NCBI RefSeq assembly: GCF_001653235.2
Contig: NC_035793.1
Span: 2,356,001 to 2,420,000 of the forward strand
From: Pochonia chlamydosporia 170
Taxonomy: Eukaryota; Ascomycota; Sordariomycetes; Hypocreales; Clavicipitaceae
Direction of reading: 5' to 3'
DNA length: 64,000 bases
Position 1 is the stretch's first letter. The number at the start of each line of letters is the position of its first letter. Both the position numbers and the translations under genes were made by a program. The notes below the pieces were generated by a model. It made no database searches. It was not told where the DNA came from and was given only the letters and a program-made list of their open reading frames with translations. Below, piece by piece: positions 12,417-24,460 of this stretch.

Positions 12417-14392
12417 ATGGAGTCATGCAAAGTCGCCGTTATTGGCCTAGGCACGTACCTTGCCACCTACTGTCGTGGTCATGAGTGGTGCTAATAGTGA
12501 CAGTACAGGGCCATTGGGTTTAGTCACTCTCAAAAATTTCCTGGAGAAGGGATTCGAAACAATAGGCTTCGAAAAAGGGGATGTTGTTGGCGGTTTATGG
12601 AACTTTAGGGATGACGACCAGACCACTGTCCTTGAAAGTATGCCATGACTATGACCTGAGAATTCAGGGGGAAGAGAATTAGACTCATTGACGTCAACTG
12701 TTTCTTAGGCACCGTGTCAAACATATCTAAACAACGAGTTAGTTAGCCTAGGACAATTACCGACTCCGACTGGACTGGAAAGCAGTTGCTAAACGAAACG
12801 TACAGGGCTGCTTCACTGACTTTCCTTTCTCAAAAGGTGCAATAAACAAAAGAATAGATTTGTCAATGGTCCGACTGCTAACATTTATCTCCATAGATAC
12901 GCCGACGTTTCCAGAAGCTCGACATATTCAGAAGTATCTCCATGATTATTCCTCCCACTTCGACCTGGAGAGGCACATCCGTTTGCGAACTGAGGTTCTT
13001 GATCTCACCTTCAACGAAAATGATATGAAATGGACGGTCCAAACACTGCACTATGGGGAAACCACGTCTCAAGCCTTTGACAAGGTAGTCCTTGCCACTG
13101 GTATTAACAAGCTACCACTGATTCCTGACATTGGCGGCCTGGATGAGTTCAAGGGCGAGGTCATCCATAGCGGTGGGTATAAGAGGTAAGATATGCCCAG
13201 AGTGCCGCTTGAAAGGCTTTGACAAGGTCTGACTAGTTCATGATGGGCGGTAGGCCAGCTTCGTTGAAGAACAAAACGGTATTGGTTGTCGGTTTGTCAA
13301 ACTCTGCAGTGGACACTGCAACAACGCTGGTCGGCCACGCGAAACATGTTTACATATCGCGTCGACACGACGCATTTGTAGTAAGTGACTATTTTTTGAT
13401 CCCTGAAGTCTCGAACAATGAAGAAGACTCGAAGACATATTCAACGAACCATTTCTTAGCTCCCGCGGTTCATTGAAGACAAGCCCATGGACCATACATT
13501 CAACCACCGAAAGAGCATCATCTTCGGGGCAATGCAACACCTCGCCCCAACCATAGCCGGCAAAATGATGCGAAAATTTCTCACAGCCACGACCTATAAA
13601 GGCTTTCCAGAGATGCCTGACGATTGGGACTTGAGCACTGCTCCGCTGCCCACTCGTACACCGCCCATCATCTCGGATACGGTGGTGACAGAAATATTGA
13701 AAGGCAACATTACGCTGGTGAAAGCCCTCAAGAAGGTGACGGGTCCAAATACTGTCCAGTTCGATGACGATAGTCAGCTTGAAGTTGACTCTATCGTCTT
13801 CTGTACGGGATACAAGGCAGATTACAGTTTGGCAGGTCAGTATGATCCAACATTGGAACAGCCTGAGGCTTGGAAATCATCACCCGGATCCAACTGTCGT
13901 GCATTGCCAAGACTGTACCGGAATATTTTCTCTCTGAAGCTACCGCATCATCTGGCTTTTATGGGGGCTATTGCATTCCCGTCTCCGGCATTCCAATTAT
14001 ATGATTTGGCCTCCATGGCTCTGGCACGAACCTGGGCAGGGCAATACGAACTCCCAACCTCGCAGCATATGGCTGCGCAAGTCCAGAAACAGCATGACTG
14101 GCTTGTGTCTCTCTCTGCGGAAGGGACCGTTATTCCAAGTTGGGTGAATGGAGCTGAATGGATGGCCTGGGCCGATGAGGCGGCAGGCTCGGATGTCTTT
14201 CCTCATATAGGCTACGGACTCAAGGGATGGGCGTTTTGGTTACGAGACCGACAGCTGTCAAAGATCTTGATGGATGGCATTCCCAGCCCACATCAGTTCC
14301 GCTTGTTTGATAATGGCCAGAGGAGGGCATGGAGTGGAGCAAGGGATGAGATTTTGCGAATAAATATTACAGATGTAGCTGAACAGAGCTAG
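12417..14392 (+). CDS. Flavin-containing monooxygenase (FMO-like)
   Basis: Seven exons: 12417-12450, 12509-12637, 12709-12737, 12806-12836, 12897-13185, 13254-13380 and 13460-14392, giving about 523 residues. The N-terminal FAD-binding motif spans the first splice (VAVIGLG joined to PLGLVTLKNF, GxGxxG). The FMO signature FxGxxxHxxxY is seen as FKGEVIHSGGY, and the second dinucleotide site as VLVVGLSNSAVDTA, the NADPH-binding Rossmann motif. The family uses NADPH and oxygen to oxidise nitrogen, sulphur or carbonyl groups. Three consecutive exons are tiny (29-129 bp), yet each junction preserves frame and gives QRGCFTDFPFSK then DTPTFPEA, a conserved stretch. The first intron is best read with a GC donor. 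Alternatively, a GT donor at 12455 with an acceptor at 12503 would insert three residues. No partner biosynthetic genes lie nearby, so the substrate is unknown. Confidence 0.92.
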
Positions 14393-14596
14393 AAAGTGTG
14401 TCACGCACACTTTCGCTCTGCGTGTAGTTTATGACCATATGGCCCCATTGAGATGTTTACAAGATATCATTCCCCATACTGTCAGGCGGTCGTATTCATG
14501 TGTGAATAATATGAATCAATTATAAAAATGCAGTATCCTAGCCACCAAGACGCCGTCGCAAATGCTACTGTTTTCCTACTCCGCCGTGCAAGTCGG

Positions 14597-16747
14597 CTAT
14601 AAAGCTTGCCCAAACACCACACCGGGTTGTCTCTTGTCTCCTAGCGGCCGTGGTACACCACTCGGGTGCGAAAATTCTGATGATCTGGGGTGGTCCCAAC
14701 TGATAATGTTATTGGCCTGTGTTTGCACTGCTTTGGAGGAGGCACCGCCGGCATGTATCACACTCCAGCCGCTCACACTCACGCCACTGGTATATCGAGA
14801 TGACGGGCCACTATCGGGCTGAGCACTGTACGTCGAACTTGCTGCCGTACGTCGAGGCATTTCTGGTATGGGGCTCTGGCCGGATATTAAACGGCTTTCA
14901 ATCTCCAGGTCAAACGGATCTGAGCGAAACTTGTTCCGTTTATTGGTAAATGAATCGACGCTTTGTATAGATTCTCGGTGGACCGAATGTGGTCTCGACG
15001 GAGCTGGTGGCACGCTTGGGTATTGAGACGCTCTAACAGTCGCACTAAGGGATCTTCCACGAGATGTACGGGAGTCGGCTGCACCGGCATTGCCTGAGTC
15101 CTTGCTCTGGTTCCCCCATGGCATGTCAAATACAAGAGCAGTCGCAGGTAATGATGGTAGTTGGGGGGCCACGTCGACAGCGTTCCTATCTGAGAAGGGG
15201 TTCGAAGGCTCGATCTGGCGTTGCCCAAGTCCAAAATTAGGTTGGTTCGTGCCAATGGTATTTGAGTTGTCCCGGGAGTGCCCATTATACCTCAGAGGAG
15301 CATATTCAGTATATTCCTGGTTGTTAATACGGCCCCGACCTAATAATCCGGGAGCAGCAGTTCTCTCTGCCATGTTTGGTGCCACCGCCGCAACATTTGA
15401 CACCCCGAAATTGTCAAGGCTACTGGGGTCTCTTCTTGGCCGAAAGAGCCGTTGTGGTGATATACCAATCCCACTTTGTCCCCATTGCCTCGGGTTTGTG
15501 TCGGGATCGGCCACTGGGGAATACAGTGACCCAGTCCGTTTCTTCATCGATCTTCTTCTCCAGAGCCAAAATAGAAGGGCTATTAAGCTTACGGCTGCAA
15601 ATGCGCCAACAGATATACCCACGATAGCACCGGTAGACATATTCTTTTGACCGCTATGGCTTGTATCGTCGGTTGCGCCTACTCCGCCGCCTGTTCGGCC
15701 AACGCCCACGTTGGGAGGGACTGTAGATGTGGTTTCGGGCTCATTACCCAGGAATGGAGCGCCCACTGCGCTTGTAGTAGATAAAATAGCAGTAGACGAG
15801 CCTCTCCCGACTTCGTTCTCGGTATTAGGTGAAATGCTGTTGGTTGCTGTTCTCAGGGTCGTCGGTATTACAGGAACCACGACACCTACGCTTGACAGTT
15901 TTGACCCACGATCACCATCTGGACTCACTATATTCGGATCTGGTTGCTTCGACGGTGTTGGATCATCCCTCTGTGCTGTCGGGCTATTTCCGGTAGGGCT
16001 TGGCTTAGGTGCCAGGGGAATGGTTGGTGTTTGGCTGATTTGCGGCGGCTGATTCCTTGCAGGCGGTGATTCAATCCTCGTCGGCGTAGGTTGAGCTTCC
16101 GGTGCTGGTCTCTCCGTTCCTTGGACAACATCTTGGCCAGGTTTCTGGCCATCAGATGAGTCTTCGTCTTCTGGTGTGCTAATTTCAGTCGGCTGTAGCC
16201 TTTGAGGGGTGGTGTCGAGCCGAGGTTGGGACACTGATGGAGAAGTTTCTGTCACGGTATTCCTCGGCGTACTTTGCTGGCTTAGATGCGATGTTGATAT
16301 TGATGGCGATGGTGATGCGAGTGTCGGCAAACTAGACAGTGAACCTGGGGAAATGGGTTTGGGGGAGCTTGAGATCAAATGTAGTGATGAGGCAGTAGCG
16401 GAAGGGGTTGCGTTCACCGCAGACGACCTGGGTGTTGATGAGTTCGTCTGACTCGCCATTGTGGTTGAAGAAAAATGAGAAATATTCAAACTTTTCATCA
16501 ATGGCCTTTCGTTTTCGGCAATTACAAAACTAGACGGAAGAAGACGAGAGTGGTCCGAATTTCTCGTCTCTGGCGCGGGTTGTGTGGGAGTCTTTGTAGT
16601 CGAGGAGTCCCGGAGGGTTTGAGGCCTGGGCGGACTATGTTCTGCTGAGGTATTGTAGTTTATAATCGTAAAACTTCCTGGTGAGACTGTCGGGGATCGT
16701 TTTCCATTGATGGGAGTTATGAAGGTCCCGGGTGGGAGCCAAGACAT
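14597..16747 (-). CDS. Ser/Thr/Pro-rich single-pass membrane protein
   Basis: One open frame of 716 residues. Residues 1-370 are extremely rich in Ser, Thr and Pro, resembling a heavily O-glycosylated ectodomain. Residues about 372-396 (GAIVGISVGAFAAVSLIALL and following) form one transmembrane helix, followed by the stop-transfer segment RRRSMKKR and a ~320-residue polar, Ser/Arg-rich cytoplasmic tail. The layout is that of fungal cell-surface sensors of the Mid2/Wsc kind, but no WSC Cys-rich domain is present and I cannot name a family. No signal peptide follows the first Met (MSWLPPGTFITPING), so either the true start lies in an unrecognised upstream exon or the protein inserts without a cleaved signal. 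It converges with the monooxygenase; their stops are about 200 bp apart. Confidence 0.7.
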   Translation of the reverse strand: MSWLPPGTFITPINGKRSPTVSPGSFTIINYNTSAEHSPPRPQTLRDSSTTKTPTQPAPETRNSDHSRLLPSSFVIAENERPLMKSLNISHFSSTTMASQTNSSTPRSSAVNATPSATASSLHLISSSPKPISPGSLSSLPTLASPSPSISTSHLSQQSTPRNTVTETSPSVSQPRLDTTPQRLQPTEISTPEDEDSSDGQKPGQDVVQGTERPAPEAQPTPTRIESPPARNQPPQISQTPTIPLAPKPSPTGNSPTAQRDDPTPSKQPDPNIVSPDGDRGSKLSSVGVVVPVIPTTLRTATNSISPNTENEVGRGSSTAILSTTSAVGAPFLGNEPETTSTVPPNVGVGRTGGGVGATDDTSHSGQKNMSTGAIVGISVGAFAAVSLIALLFWLWRRRSMKKRTGSLYSPVADPDTNPRQWGQSGIGISPQRLFRPRRDPSSLDNFGVSNVAAVAPNMAERTAAPGLLGRGRINNQEYTEYAPLRYNGHSRDNSNTIGTNQPNFGLGQRQIEPSNPFSDRNAVDVAPQLPSLPATALVFDMPWGNQSKDSGNAGAADSRTSRGRSLSATVRASQYPSVPPAPSRPHSVHRESIQSVDSFTNKRNKFRSDPFDLEIESRLISGQSPIPEMPRRTAASSTYSAQPDSGPSSRYTSGVSVSGWSVIHAGGASSKAVQTQANNIISWDHPRSSEFSHPSGVPRPLGDKRQPGVVFGQAL

Positions 16748-19709
16748 GACGATTCTATATCCAGCAAAGAAAGTCGATATGGCACACGATGTGGCTGTAT
16801 ATCAGAACAAGCACCAGGCTGTTGAGTTGTCGGTGAACGACGGTGTTCAGATCGTATACATAACTAGCGGCCAAGAACCAGAAACAGGGTTATGGTCCTA
16901 TAATTGAGTGGTCGGGTGTTTGTCGTGGGAGTCAATACAGACTTTCTTCTTTCCAATATCCAAGGAGCGATCGCGACATGACAAAAGGATCGGTTCTTCA
17001 GTTTGTATTGAGAGGGGAATGGGAATGGGACGCGAAGTGCCAGGTTGACAGTTTGTAAATCTTCCTAACAAGCCCCGAAGGGGACGTAAAGGCTAGTCGC
17101 AGGATACCAGTCCAGTTAATTGTGTATGGCATATGCGGTCTCGTCTGGTGCTAAACTGTTGCAGATTGTCTGAGAGGCCAAAGGATCACAGCGACGAGGC
17201 AGGCAGGCAGGCTGAGTAGAGCATTCTGGAACTTGGAGAAGACACAGTTGGCGGGATACGGAGTAAGGTACAAGGAGACATGTTCTTGGACTATGGTATT
17301 GCACGAGCTGGTTCCTGATACGATTGGGCAGGTGAAAACTGAGAGTCGAGGACGATGGAACAGGGGTTGCAGCAACCCTTGATCTGCGACACTTCTGAGG
17401 CACAATCATCGTCAGAAGCACATGAGAGCGGATCATCCGACGGGGACCAAGCGCCTCGCCAACGCCATGCTGGCAATTTAAAACGACCATGAATTCTCCG
17501 TCGTCAAGTACAGTCAGTAGCAGCACGTATAATTGAGAGATTTGCTTCATTGGTGGTTTCCTATTAGAGGCTCGGGACCATGGTGATTCTGACCTGATTC
17601 ATATGTTGCCAAGAGTCCGTTGGGCATATTCGCAAAGAAGTACGTGCCGTGAACCCTAATAAAAGAAGTAGGCGAACAAGTCTGGTGCTTCCGACCATGA
17701 TTTTTTTTTTTTTTTAAGGAACACACTGCCACTGGTCAAGGCGTGGCTATTTGAATTGTTACGATGAGAACAGAGATGTTGGTAGCGGACAGCGGTTTAG
17801 ACTTTTTGTGTTTGGCGTCAGAAGTCAAGTGTCTCGTGGCTCATGAGGTTGTTTCTGTGCCATGTGTTTTGCCTTGAAATGTATCAACTAGACATGTGAT
17901 GGACGAAACAGACTGGACTGTCAACGAGAGTAAAGAGAGGACTGAACGTAAAACAGGAGATCATTTTGCGATGAGCATTGAAGACATGAAGACATGACCG
18001 GAAGACGGATGGGCTCTGGGGCTTGGGGTAGAGACATGGAAGGAGCGACTGGAGGGAAGGAGAGAAAGAGGGCAAGAGTCGAGTCTAGTCTAGTCTGCAT
18101 GTGGTGTTTCGAAACAATGTGAGAATCCGTATGGAGTCGATGTGAAACAAGGCGCGCATGCTAAACGCCCAACAGTAATCAATCCAGGGTCTCATGACGA
18201 TTGAACGCTTTGCGAGTTGCTCTTGAACCAAGGGTCTTGTTTTTGATTTATTTATTTTTTTTTTTCCTTCCTCCTCGCCTTCCAGATCGACCAAGGACTA
18301 ATTACTGACACAAGGAACCAGACAGTAAATTTAACTGTGGTCCCCGTACATACAGTACGCATTGGCGATGATGGTGAAACATTGGATGCGTCTCTGTCGG
18401 GAAACATGTAACGGCGACTCTGATGATGCTTCTCAAGAGTCAAGACGGTTGCCGACTGTTGATTCCGCTCCTATTTAAGTACCGGCTCTGCGGATGTCTT
18501 GATTTGTCCTGAAACTTCTATTGGTGTCTGCAAGGCGGGAACCATCAACTAAATCTGCTCTACATACTATTATGTGCTTTGAAAAAGATTGGCAAGTAGG
18601 CAATACAACACAATTTAATGCATCCTGCCTGTCGTGAGCCAGCACAGCGTTGATCATATCATGCGTAATGTTTCCGATCAACTCGAAAGACCCACTCGAC
18701 GATCAAATCAAGATGAGAGCTGGAATCCAGAATAGATTGGCAGATTGGTCAAAATCGTCATTGGATCTATTTACGGTTCGGGGTTGGGTCGGGGTCAAAC
18801 ATGTCCAACAAATCCAACAAATCGTCGCTCTTTCCAGCATGTTGCTTCAAAACACCCTCAGTTTCTCTACCAAGCCACCATCTTGTACCAGACCACTCAA
18901 CAACCTCACCTCCTGTCCAGAAAGAGTTCAATATTCCCAGGGCTGGTCCTAGCAATTGACCAACCAGACGTCTGGTGGCGTGGTCAAACTAGTTTGACGC
19001 CTTTCCCCCTGTCTGGTCCTGCAGCGCACCAGACCGCAAGGCAACCAGACACTGAACATGGAACATTTGGACCCCCGCAATTGCATCTGACCTCCATCAA
19101 TGGATGTCCAGTCGTCAGCACTGGAGACCAGTTGACCTTCTCTCGGCTGGTGCATTACGGTCAAGAGCCAAGTCTCCCTCCCTCCCGTTTGGCCCACCAC
19201 CGCTTCAACCAAGACGCATTGACTCGGAAGCTTTCTCGCTTTGTGGCTGCTCCGTCGTGTCATTTGTTCTTTATCGTCTTCGATTGTCCATTGGCACAGT
19301 AACTGTCCACCGAGCCGTACTATACAGTACCGGACCAGACCAATCTCCCTTCCAATATCGGTCGATCGGGTCACCGTGCCAGCGTTCCACGTTGACCCCT
19401 GTTCTGCTAGAGCATCAAAGCTGCATTTTGCGCAGTTGGCTCTCCAAGTCTTCCAGACTTGAATTGTTCACACTAGGGGGTGGCCTACCATCATTTCGTG
19501 CTTTGGCCCTTTTGGGTGTTGGAGGAAGGAATCTTTGGACTAATTACGACTTCTTGCCACTTGGTCCTCGCCACGATTGTTCTGCAGGTTTAGCAAAGGC
19601 GACAAGACCTGCCCATGGTGCTTCCATAGTGACTTGATCTCGTCCTTGACAAATACCTTGGTTTGTTGTGTGCTTGCTTCGGGTCTAACTAGCTGTTGGC
19701 GGTGTCGTC
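16748..19709. other. Gene-free divergent region
   Basis: About 3 kb between the membrane-protein start (-) and the next gene (+). Short ORFs on both strands look random. It contains a 15-bp T tract at 17701-17715, another T-rich tract near 18248-18265, and a GTCTGGT/ACCAGAC cluster in its right part. Confidence 0.55.
18887..19340. promoter_or_regulatory. ACCAGAC/GTCTGGT cluster, 370-820 bp upstream of the gene at 19710
   Basis: Seven exact copies of the 7-mer start at 18887, 18963, 18970, 19011, 19028, 19044 and 19334. The copies at 18963 and 18970 abut head to head to form the perfect palindrome ACCAGACGTCTGGT. A regulatory role is inferred from recurrence upstream of several genes; binding is not shown. 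Confidence 0.55.
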
Positions 19710-21544
19710 ATGTTCGGAGCCTTTGCCGTTGCTCGTAAGTTTTATTTCCTCTTAAACCAGTCTCATCATGAGACTGTTTCAAGTTTCATTTCAAGCACTC
19801 TCCGGTCTCTGCATCCCTTCAGTCTTCAAACTAAGAGACACTTGACATTTGCTAGCCATGGGCTAGTGCCACGGAGTTAGCTAGCTGGAGGATACACAAT
19901 GTTGAATCCAAGGCATCACTTTATTTCTACTTCGGGCATGCTTCCCGTCCTGCTCTTGATTTCCGAAAACCTATTTCTCTGACCCGGCATATAGCAAACT
20001 TGGCCACAGAGGTAGATCCAAAAGATATACCCAGTCCGACATCTATCAATTTACCAAGATACCAGCCATTCGCTGAGGATGATGAGGTGATTGGTGGCAG
20101 GAGCCAAGCGTTGCCTTGGTTACTTGAACAAACTGGTCGGGAGTCGCTTGTTCTTGGGTCCGCCGGTCTGCTGGCAATCGGGCTCGATTTGAAACTTGAT
20201 GCGGACGACCGTGATCTTATCCCTGACACATCCTGCCTGCCAGATTTTCATCAGTGGGACTGTTTCACAGCTGAGGAAGCTCGTAATCAAGATGGAAAGG
20301 ATCGACTACCGTTAAAGACGGGTGGTATGTCCCCAGGGTGTCAAGTATACCTCGAACGTCGGCGGGAACTCTCCAACGCCAATGAAGACGCATTTCGTAC
20401 CGTGAGGAGAATATCGCCTCCAAAGGGCAGGCAGCAAGCCCGATTGGGCAATACTTATGAGTTCTTCCGTTGTTTAGAGTTATTCACAACTTTCTGGGAT
20501 GATCCAACACAACGTCCAGAGCTTCCGCCGTCTCCAGAATTGACAACTGTGGAGGATGGCACCTGCAGTGATGCGGCCAGGGAGAAATATTTCGATACCG
20601 AGCCGTCTCAGCCGTCTACGATCAGTCGAACCTCTTGCGGTCAGTCTATGCCCCCGGAATTCCGGCAAAATCTCCTCAACGCTTTCATAAAGCTAGTCGC
20701 GTACGATTTTGGATGCAATGTTTCAATGGCAAGAGTAGAGCCAAGGCTCCATCTTACGTCCCTTCCAGGACGGAACCAACGCAAATCCTACACCCCATCA
20801 AACTGTCATTTTGTGTTCCAAAGTCCCATGACACGGGAGACTGCCCGGGCCGGTGTTGTCTATGGTCCAGTTGCTGCCGTAAGTGCACGCCCAACAGTAA
20901 ATTTTACCTCCCCAGATGCCGAGACAGCACAGTCTTTGGATCTGGCACGTGAGGTGCTAGCTGCTTTGATCACAGCTCAGCATCGCAATCGTGAGGGAAA
21001 GGAGGAGAGTCGCTTTGGGCACCAACAGTGGTGGACTACCCAACGCAGATGGGGTGGCGGAGTAGGAGGGCCTATTGGCCGTGAAATTGAGAAAATTGAG
21101 CCTGTAGACGACACTCAGCCAGGTGCTGACATGCCTGATGGCCGGAGAGGACCGATTACAAAGAAGGCTCGTAAAACTATGCCTGTCTATGATAATTACC
21201 GTATGGTTCGCCCGCCGGCTTCGACTTGGGACAGGAAAGCCAAGTACGAGACCATAGGCAAGGTCAAGGGTGCTGGCTATGATGACATTTTTGTAATCAG
21301 CTCCCTTTTTCATCATGTGTCTGTCCTCCGTGTTCGAGTACCTGCTCGTCTGCTCGAGGTTCTAGACGGGTCACCTGAGCCGGATTTATCAAAACGCAGC
21401 TGGGGTCGGGTTCCGGCCTGGCGAAGCCCATGGTACGACTTCTTCGATGTCGATCAGAGGATTGCAGCAATGCGAATGGTGTGGGCAGTTGTGGCGTATC
21501 AGATGCGGAAGAATCCAAGTAGGGATGAGAATATTAGGGGCTAG
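19710..21544 (+). CDS. Hypothetical protein, family not recognised
   Basis: The main exon is open from 19881 to the stop at 21544, but its first in-frame part lacks an early ATG. I therefore propose a 25-bp first exon, 19710-19734 (ATG, encoding MFGAFAVA), followed by GTAAGT and a 146-bp intron ending at 19880. This preserves frame and gives about 562 residues. The protein is globular-looking and mixed in composition, with Trp-rich stretches (HQQWWTTQRRWGGG, SPWYDFFDVDQR), a basic segment RRGPITKKARKTMP, and no transmembrane helix longer than one weak hydrophobic run (LVLGSAGLLAIGLDL). The lack of stops over 1.66 kb and balanced codons support coding. I recognise no domain or catalytic motif. 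The tiny first exon is the least certain part. Confidence 0.6.
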
Positions 21545-23276
21545 GTTTGGTGAATGAGTGTAAGCTGATATACCGTAGAATACACCCAATCTCTCGATGT
21601 CTCCTGCTTCAGTCGGGAGAAACTCCATCCTCGAGCGTGATACCTTGGTGCATTGGGAGCAACCCAAAGCGTATTACCAGTGCCGGGGTGCTTCCTCGAC
21701 CCTAATGGCTAGTCCAAGGATGTGAGTCAGCCCCAACGATATGTTCCATCACGAGACGTTGGTCAATGCAATGTCGTTAGTGTGACGTGCCCAGTATTTT
21801 TTTTTGGTCCCTGGCGGTTGCTCGAGTTATGATCAAGGCCATAAGTCAAGATAAATTAAATTGCCTAGGTGGCTAAACAAGCAAATCCACTACTACCTAG
21901 GTACTTCGTACTTAAGCACGGGTTACAGATTTTGGTTGACTTTTAATGTAATGCATCGAATCACAATGCGAATCATTATGCAGATATGGGGCCCAAATCA
22001 TTTGTAAAAGTCCATAGTCTATGAAGCTCATGACGCCCTATCGGCCAAGAGCTTTGAAACTAACCCCCGGGAGCCTGTATGAACAAGAGGCAGCTGAGGT
22101 TTTGCCAAATCTTGATATCAGCCTATTGTACGGAGTACGTAGGGTAGATGTGACTAGAACTAACCACCTTGCCTACCACAGCTTACATCTCGGTGTTTAT
22201 GTTCTGCCCGCCCAGGGGTGTTCAAGAATTGTGTATCCTGCCTTCCAAGGGACAAGTTGATAACAACCCAAGCATGTGAAGAACGCACCAAAGCCATTGA
22301 CTCAACAGCCAAACAACACGGACGGTGGGTAAAGAATTATTTCGGCACTTGTTTGGCGGCCGATGATCCTGCAAGCTCTACCGCCATGGACTCCACCGAT
22401 TTCCCATGTCTTGAGTAAAGTTGGGGGTTGACATCATGGTCAAACTGAAATGGGATTCTTGTTGCTGATTGGCCAGAAGGCACTTTAATAGCGCGTTATT
22501 GTCGTGACAGGTTGGCGCGACTTCTCGCGTTGCCCCACATAAAAACGCGGAAATTGCCTGACTTGGCGCGTCCACAGGGCTGAAAGTTAACTTCACCTCG
22601 TCGTGTGGCTGGCTGATGGGCAGTAGTCAAGCACACCATTCACGATAAAATCATCAATATCCGTCTGGACCTGGCGTTCTGACGCCGGGCCACCCGAGGA
22701 AAACATTTCCCGCACATCAAACAACTAATTGATTCGGCTAGATACAGTGCTAGACTCCCGTTGACGCCCTAACCAAGCCCTCATGACAATTCCCCATGCA
22801 AAATCCGACCCTCACGTTTTGGGGCAAGGACGGATAGAATAAAGTCCAGTAGTAAAAGATACCCCAGTAACTGAGCCAGCATTCCCAAACACAAACACAT
22901 CAAGTACAGCCCTATCCAATACTCTTCCCATCGGTTATCATCCACACGGGTTCCACCATCTGGTGGTTGGCAAAGGTGGTTAAAATCACACCGGCCATTG
23001 GCAACCCAAGTATGCAACAATATATCAGGATGCAAGACAAAATAAAATATAAGCGAAGGAAACAGAACATGTCTGATCTCCACCGTCACCTTGTTCTGGT
23101 GTTGCACTCGCTGCCCGCAAAGTCTCTCGCTAAGCAGCTTCCGTAGTCTTCAAAGTCCGGTTCAGTGCTGTAATCGTGGTATCATGTACACTAGGAAATA
23201 AATTTGAAAGGACGTGGAAATTTCTCACATCATTTCATAGCCAGGGGTGGCTGTTGATTGTAGCCAAGTTGAGGAA
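21545..23276. other. Convergent intergenic region
   Basis: This 1.7-kb space between two convergent stops contains only short ORFs. The best of these (22781-23107, -) is discussed among rejected items. No exact ACCAGAC/GTCTGGT copy was seen. Confidence 0.5.
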
Positions 23277-24460
23277 CTATGCCAGAGGCTCCTCAAATGT
23301 AAGCCTTCGTCTAGCAACGCTGAGCGGCGTGCGGGCCGAGATAGGACCGGGTGTTCTCCATGGTTTCTGTGCTGGGCTGGGGGTGATGTTGACAAAATCA
23401 GCAAAATCAAAACCCTGGCCAGGAGTATTAGGAAACAGGTTGCCCCCGCCTGGCGTCATCATCATGGATGATGGTAAGTCAAGCTTGCTATTCTTCGGCG
23501 GTGGGGTTGAAAGGCGCTCCATGCGGCCGCGATTCGACTTCACGGCAGGAGATGGTGACGCTGCCAGGTACAGCAACAGGTCGGCGCCCTCTTCGCCCGT
23601 CTTGCCGCCATTAGCGCCCTCCGAGTTTTCCTTGCCGCGCTTGCTTGTGAGACTTCGTGTCTGCATGGGAGGCGTGCGAGGCGGAGACGAGCGCACGTTA
23701 TTGACATTGAATGAGTGTGCCGGCAGCAGATCGTCCTCGTCGTCTGAAGGTGCAGCAAAGTTTGGCGATGTCAGAGCGGCTGTCATTCTGCGCTGCTGGA
23801 AAAAGGACACATCTGGCCCACCCGAGGTGGTAAAGTGTTGCTGGCGCCTTGGCTTGATCGGTGACGACTGTGCCAGCTGGTGGCTATCTTTCCAAGTTGA
23901 GTGTCCAGAAAAGGATTTGTGTGCTGTCGGCGATGCTCGAAAACGCTTACTCGGGCTGGAGGCTGTATGATCAAACGATGCAAAATATGTGCGTTTCCGG
24001 TGGCCTGAGCTTCCGTTGCTCGACCCAATGGCATCCGAAAATAAGGGTGCCTTGAGAGGCGAACTCATTAGGGTCTTGGTGGGATACGGCAGGTCGGATG
24101 CACTAGAGGACGAGTCGGAAAGGACATCGCCATCGCAGCAGAGGCGTCTTCTTCGCATTTCTTCTTCCAGCTTCGGTTCGATGGAATCGAGCGTCAAGTC
24201 CTCCCAGCCATGCTTCGTTTTGAATTGAGCTAGCGCCAACCGGTTCTGTAGTCTGCGTGCAATCTAGGTAATGGTGAGCCATATAAGCGTTTAGTTTCGA
24301 CAGCAAATTAATTTATGTGGGAAGTAAGAAGAAAATAGCCCAGAGCGTGGCATGTTGGAGTCTGGCTGCTGTTGCTGCATTGACGCACCTTGCTGACTTC
24401 TGCCCGTTTTAAAACACTGTCAACGACATCCTCGGGCTGCTTTTTCCACGGGGACGACAT
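23277..24460 (-). CDS. Whi5/Nrm1-type G1/S transcriptional repressor
   Basis: Two exons, 24460-24389 and 24263-23277, give about 352 residues. The first exon encodes MSSPWKKQPEDVVDSVLKRA and splices in frame to IARRLQNRLALAQFKTKHGWEDLTL. The C-terminal half contains GADLLLYLAASPSPAVKS and, near the end, NTPGQGFDFADFVNITPSPA. The latter matches the GTB (G1/S transcription factor binding) motif by which yeast Whi5 and Nrm1 and fission yeast Nrm1/Yox-associated repressors hold SBF/MBF. The rest is disordered and rich in Ser-Pro and Thr-Pro sites, expected targets of cyclin-dependent kinase. The protein should restrain the G1/S gene programme in the nucleus. Whether it is the Whi5 or Nrm1 counterpart cannot be decided, since many filamentous fungi have a single member. 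Confidence 0.88.

Noticed and set aside
19104..19637. 177-codon plus-strand ORF before the gene at 19710
   Set aside because: It spans the motif cluster, is rich in Ser, Arg and Pro, and has competing ORFs on both strands. It is more likely promoter and leader DNA.
22781..23107. 108-codon minus-strand ORF with a hydrophobic C-terminal half
   Set aside because: The hydrophobic segment is suggestive of a small membrane protein, but there is no recognisable motif or clear promoter, and it sits in a convergent intergenic region. It could be revisited with transcript data.
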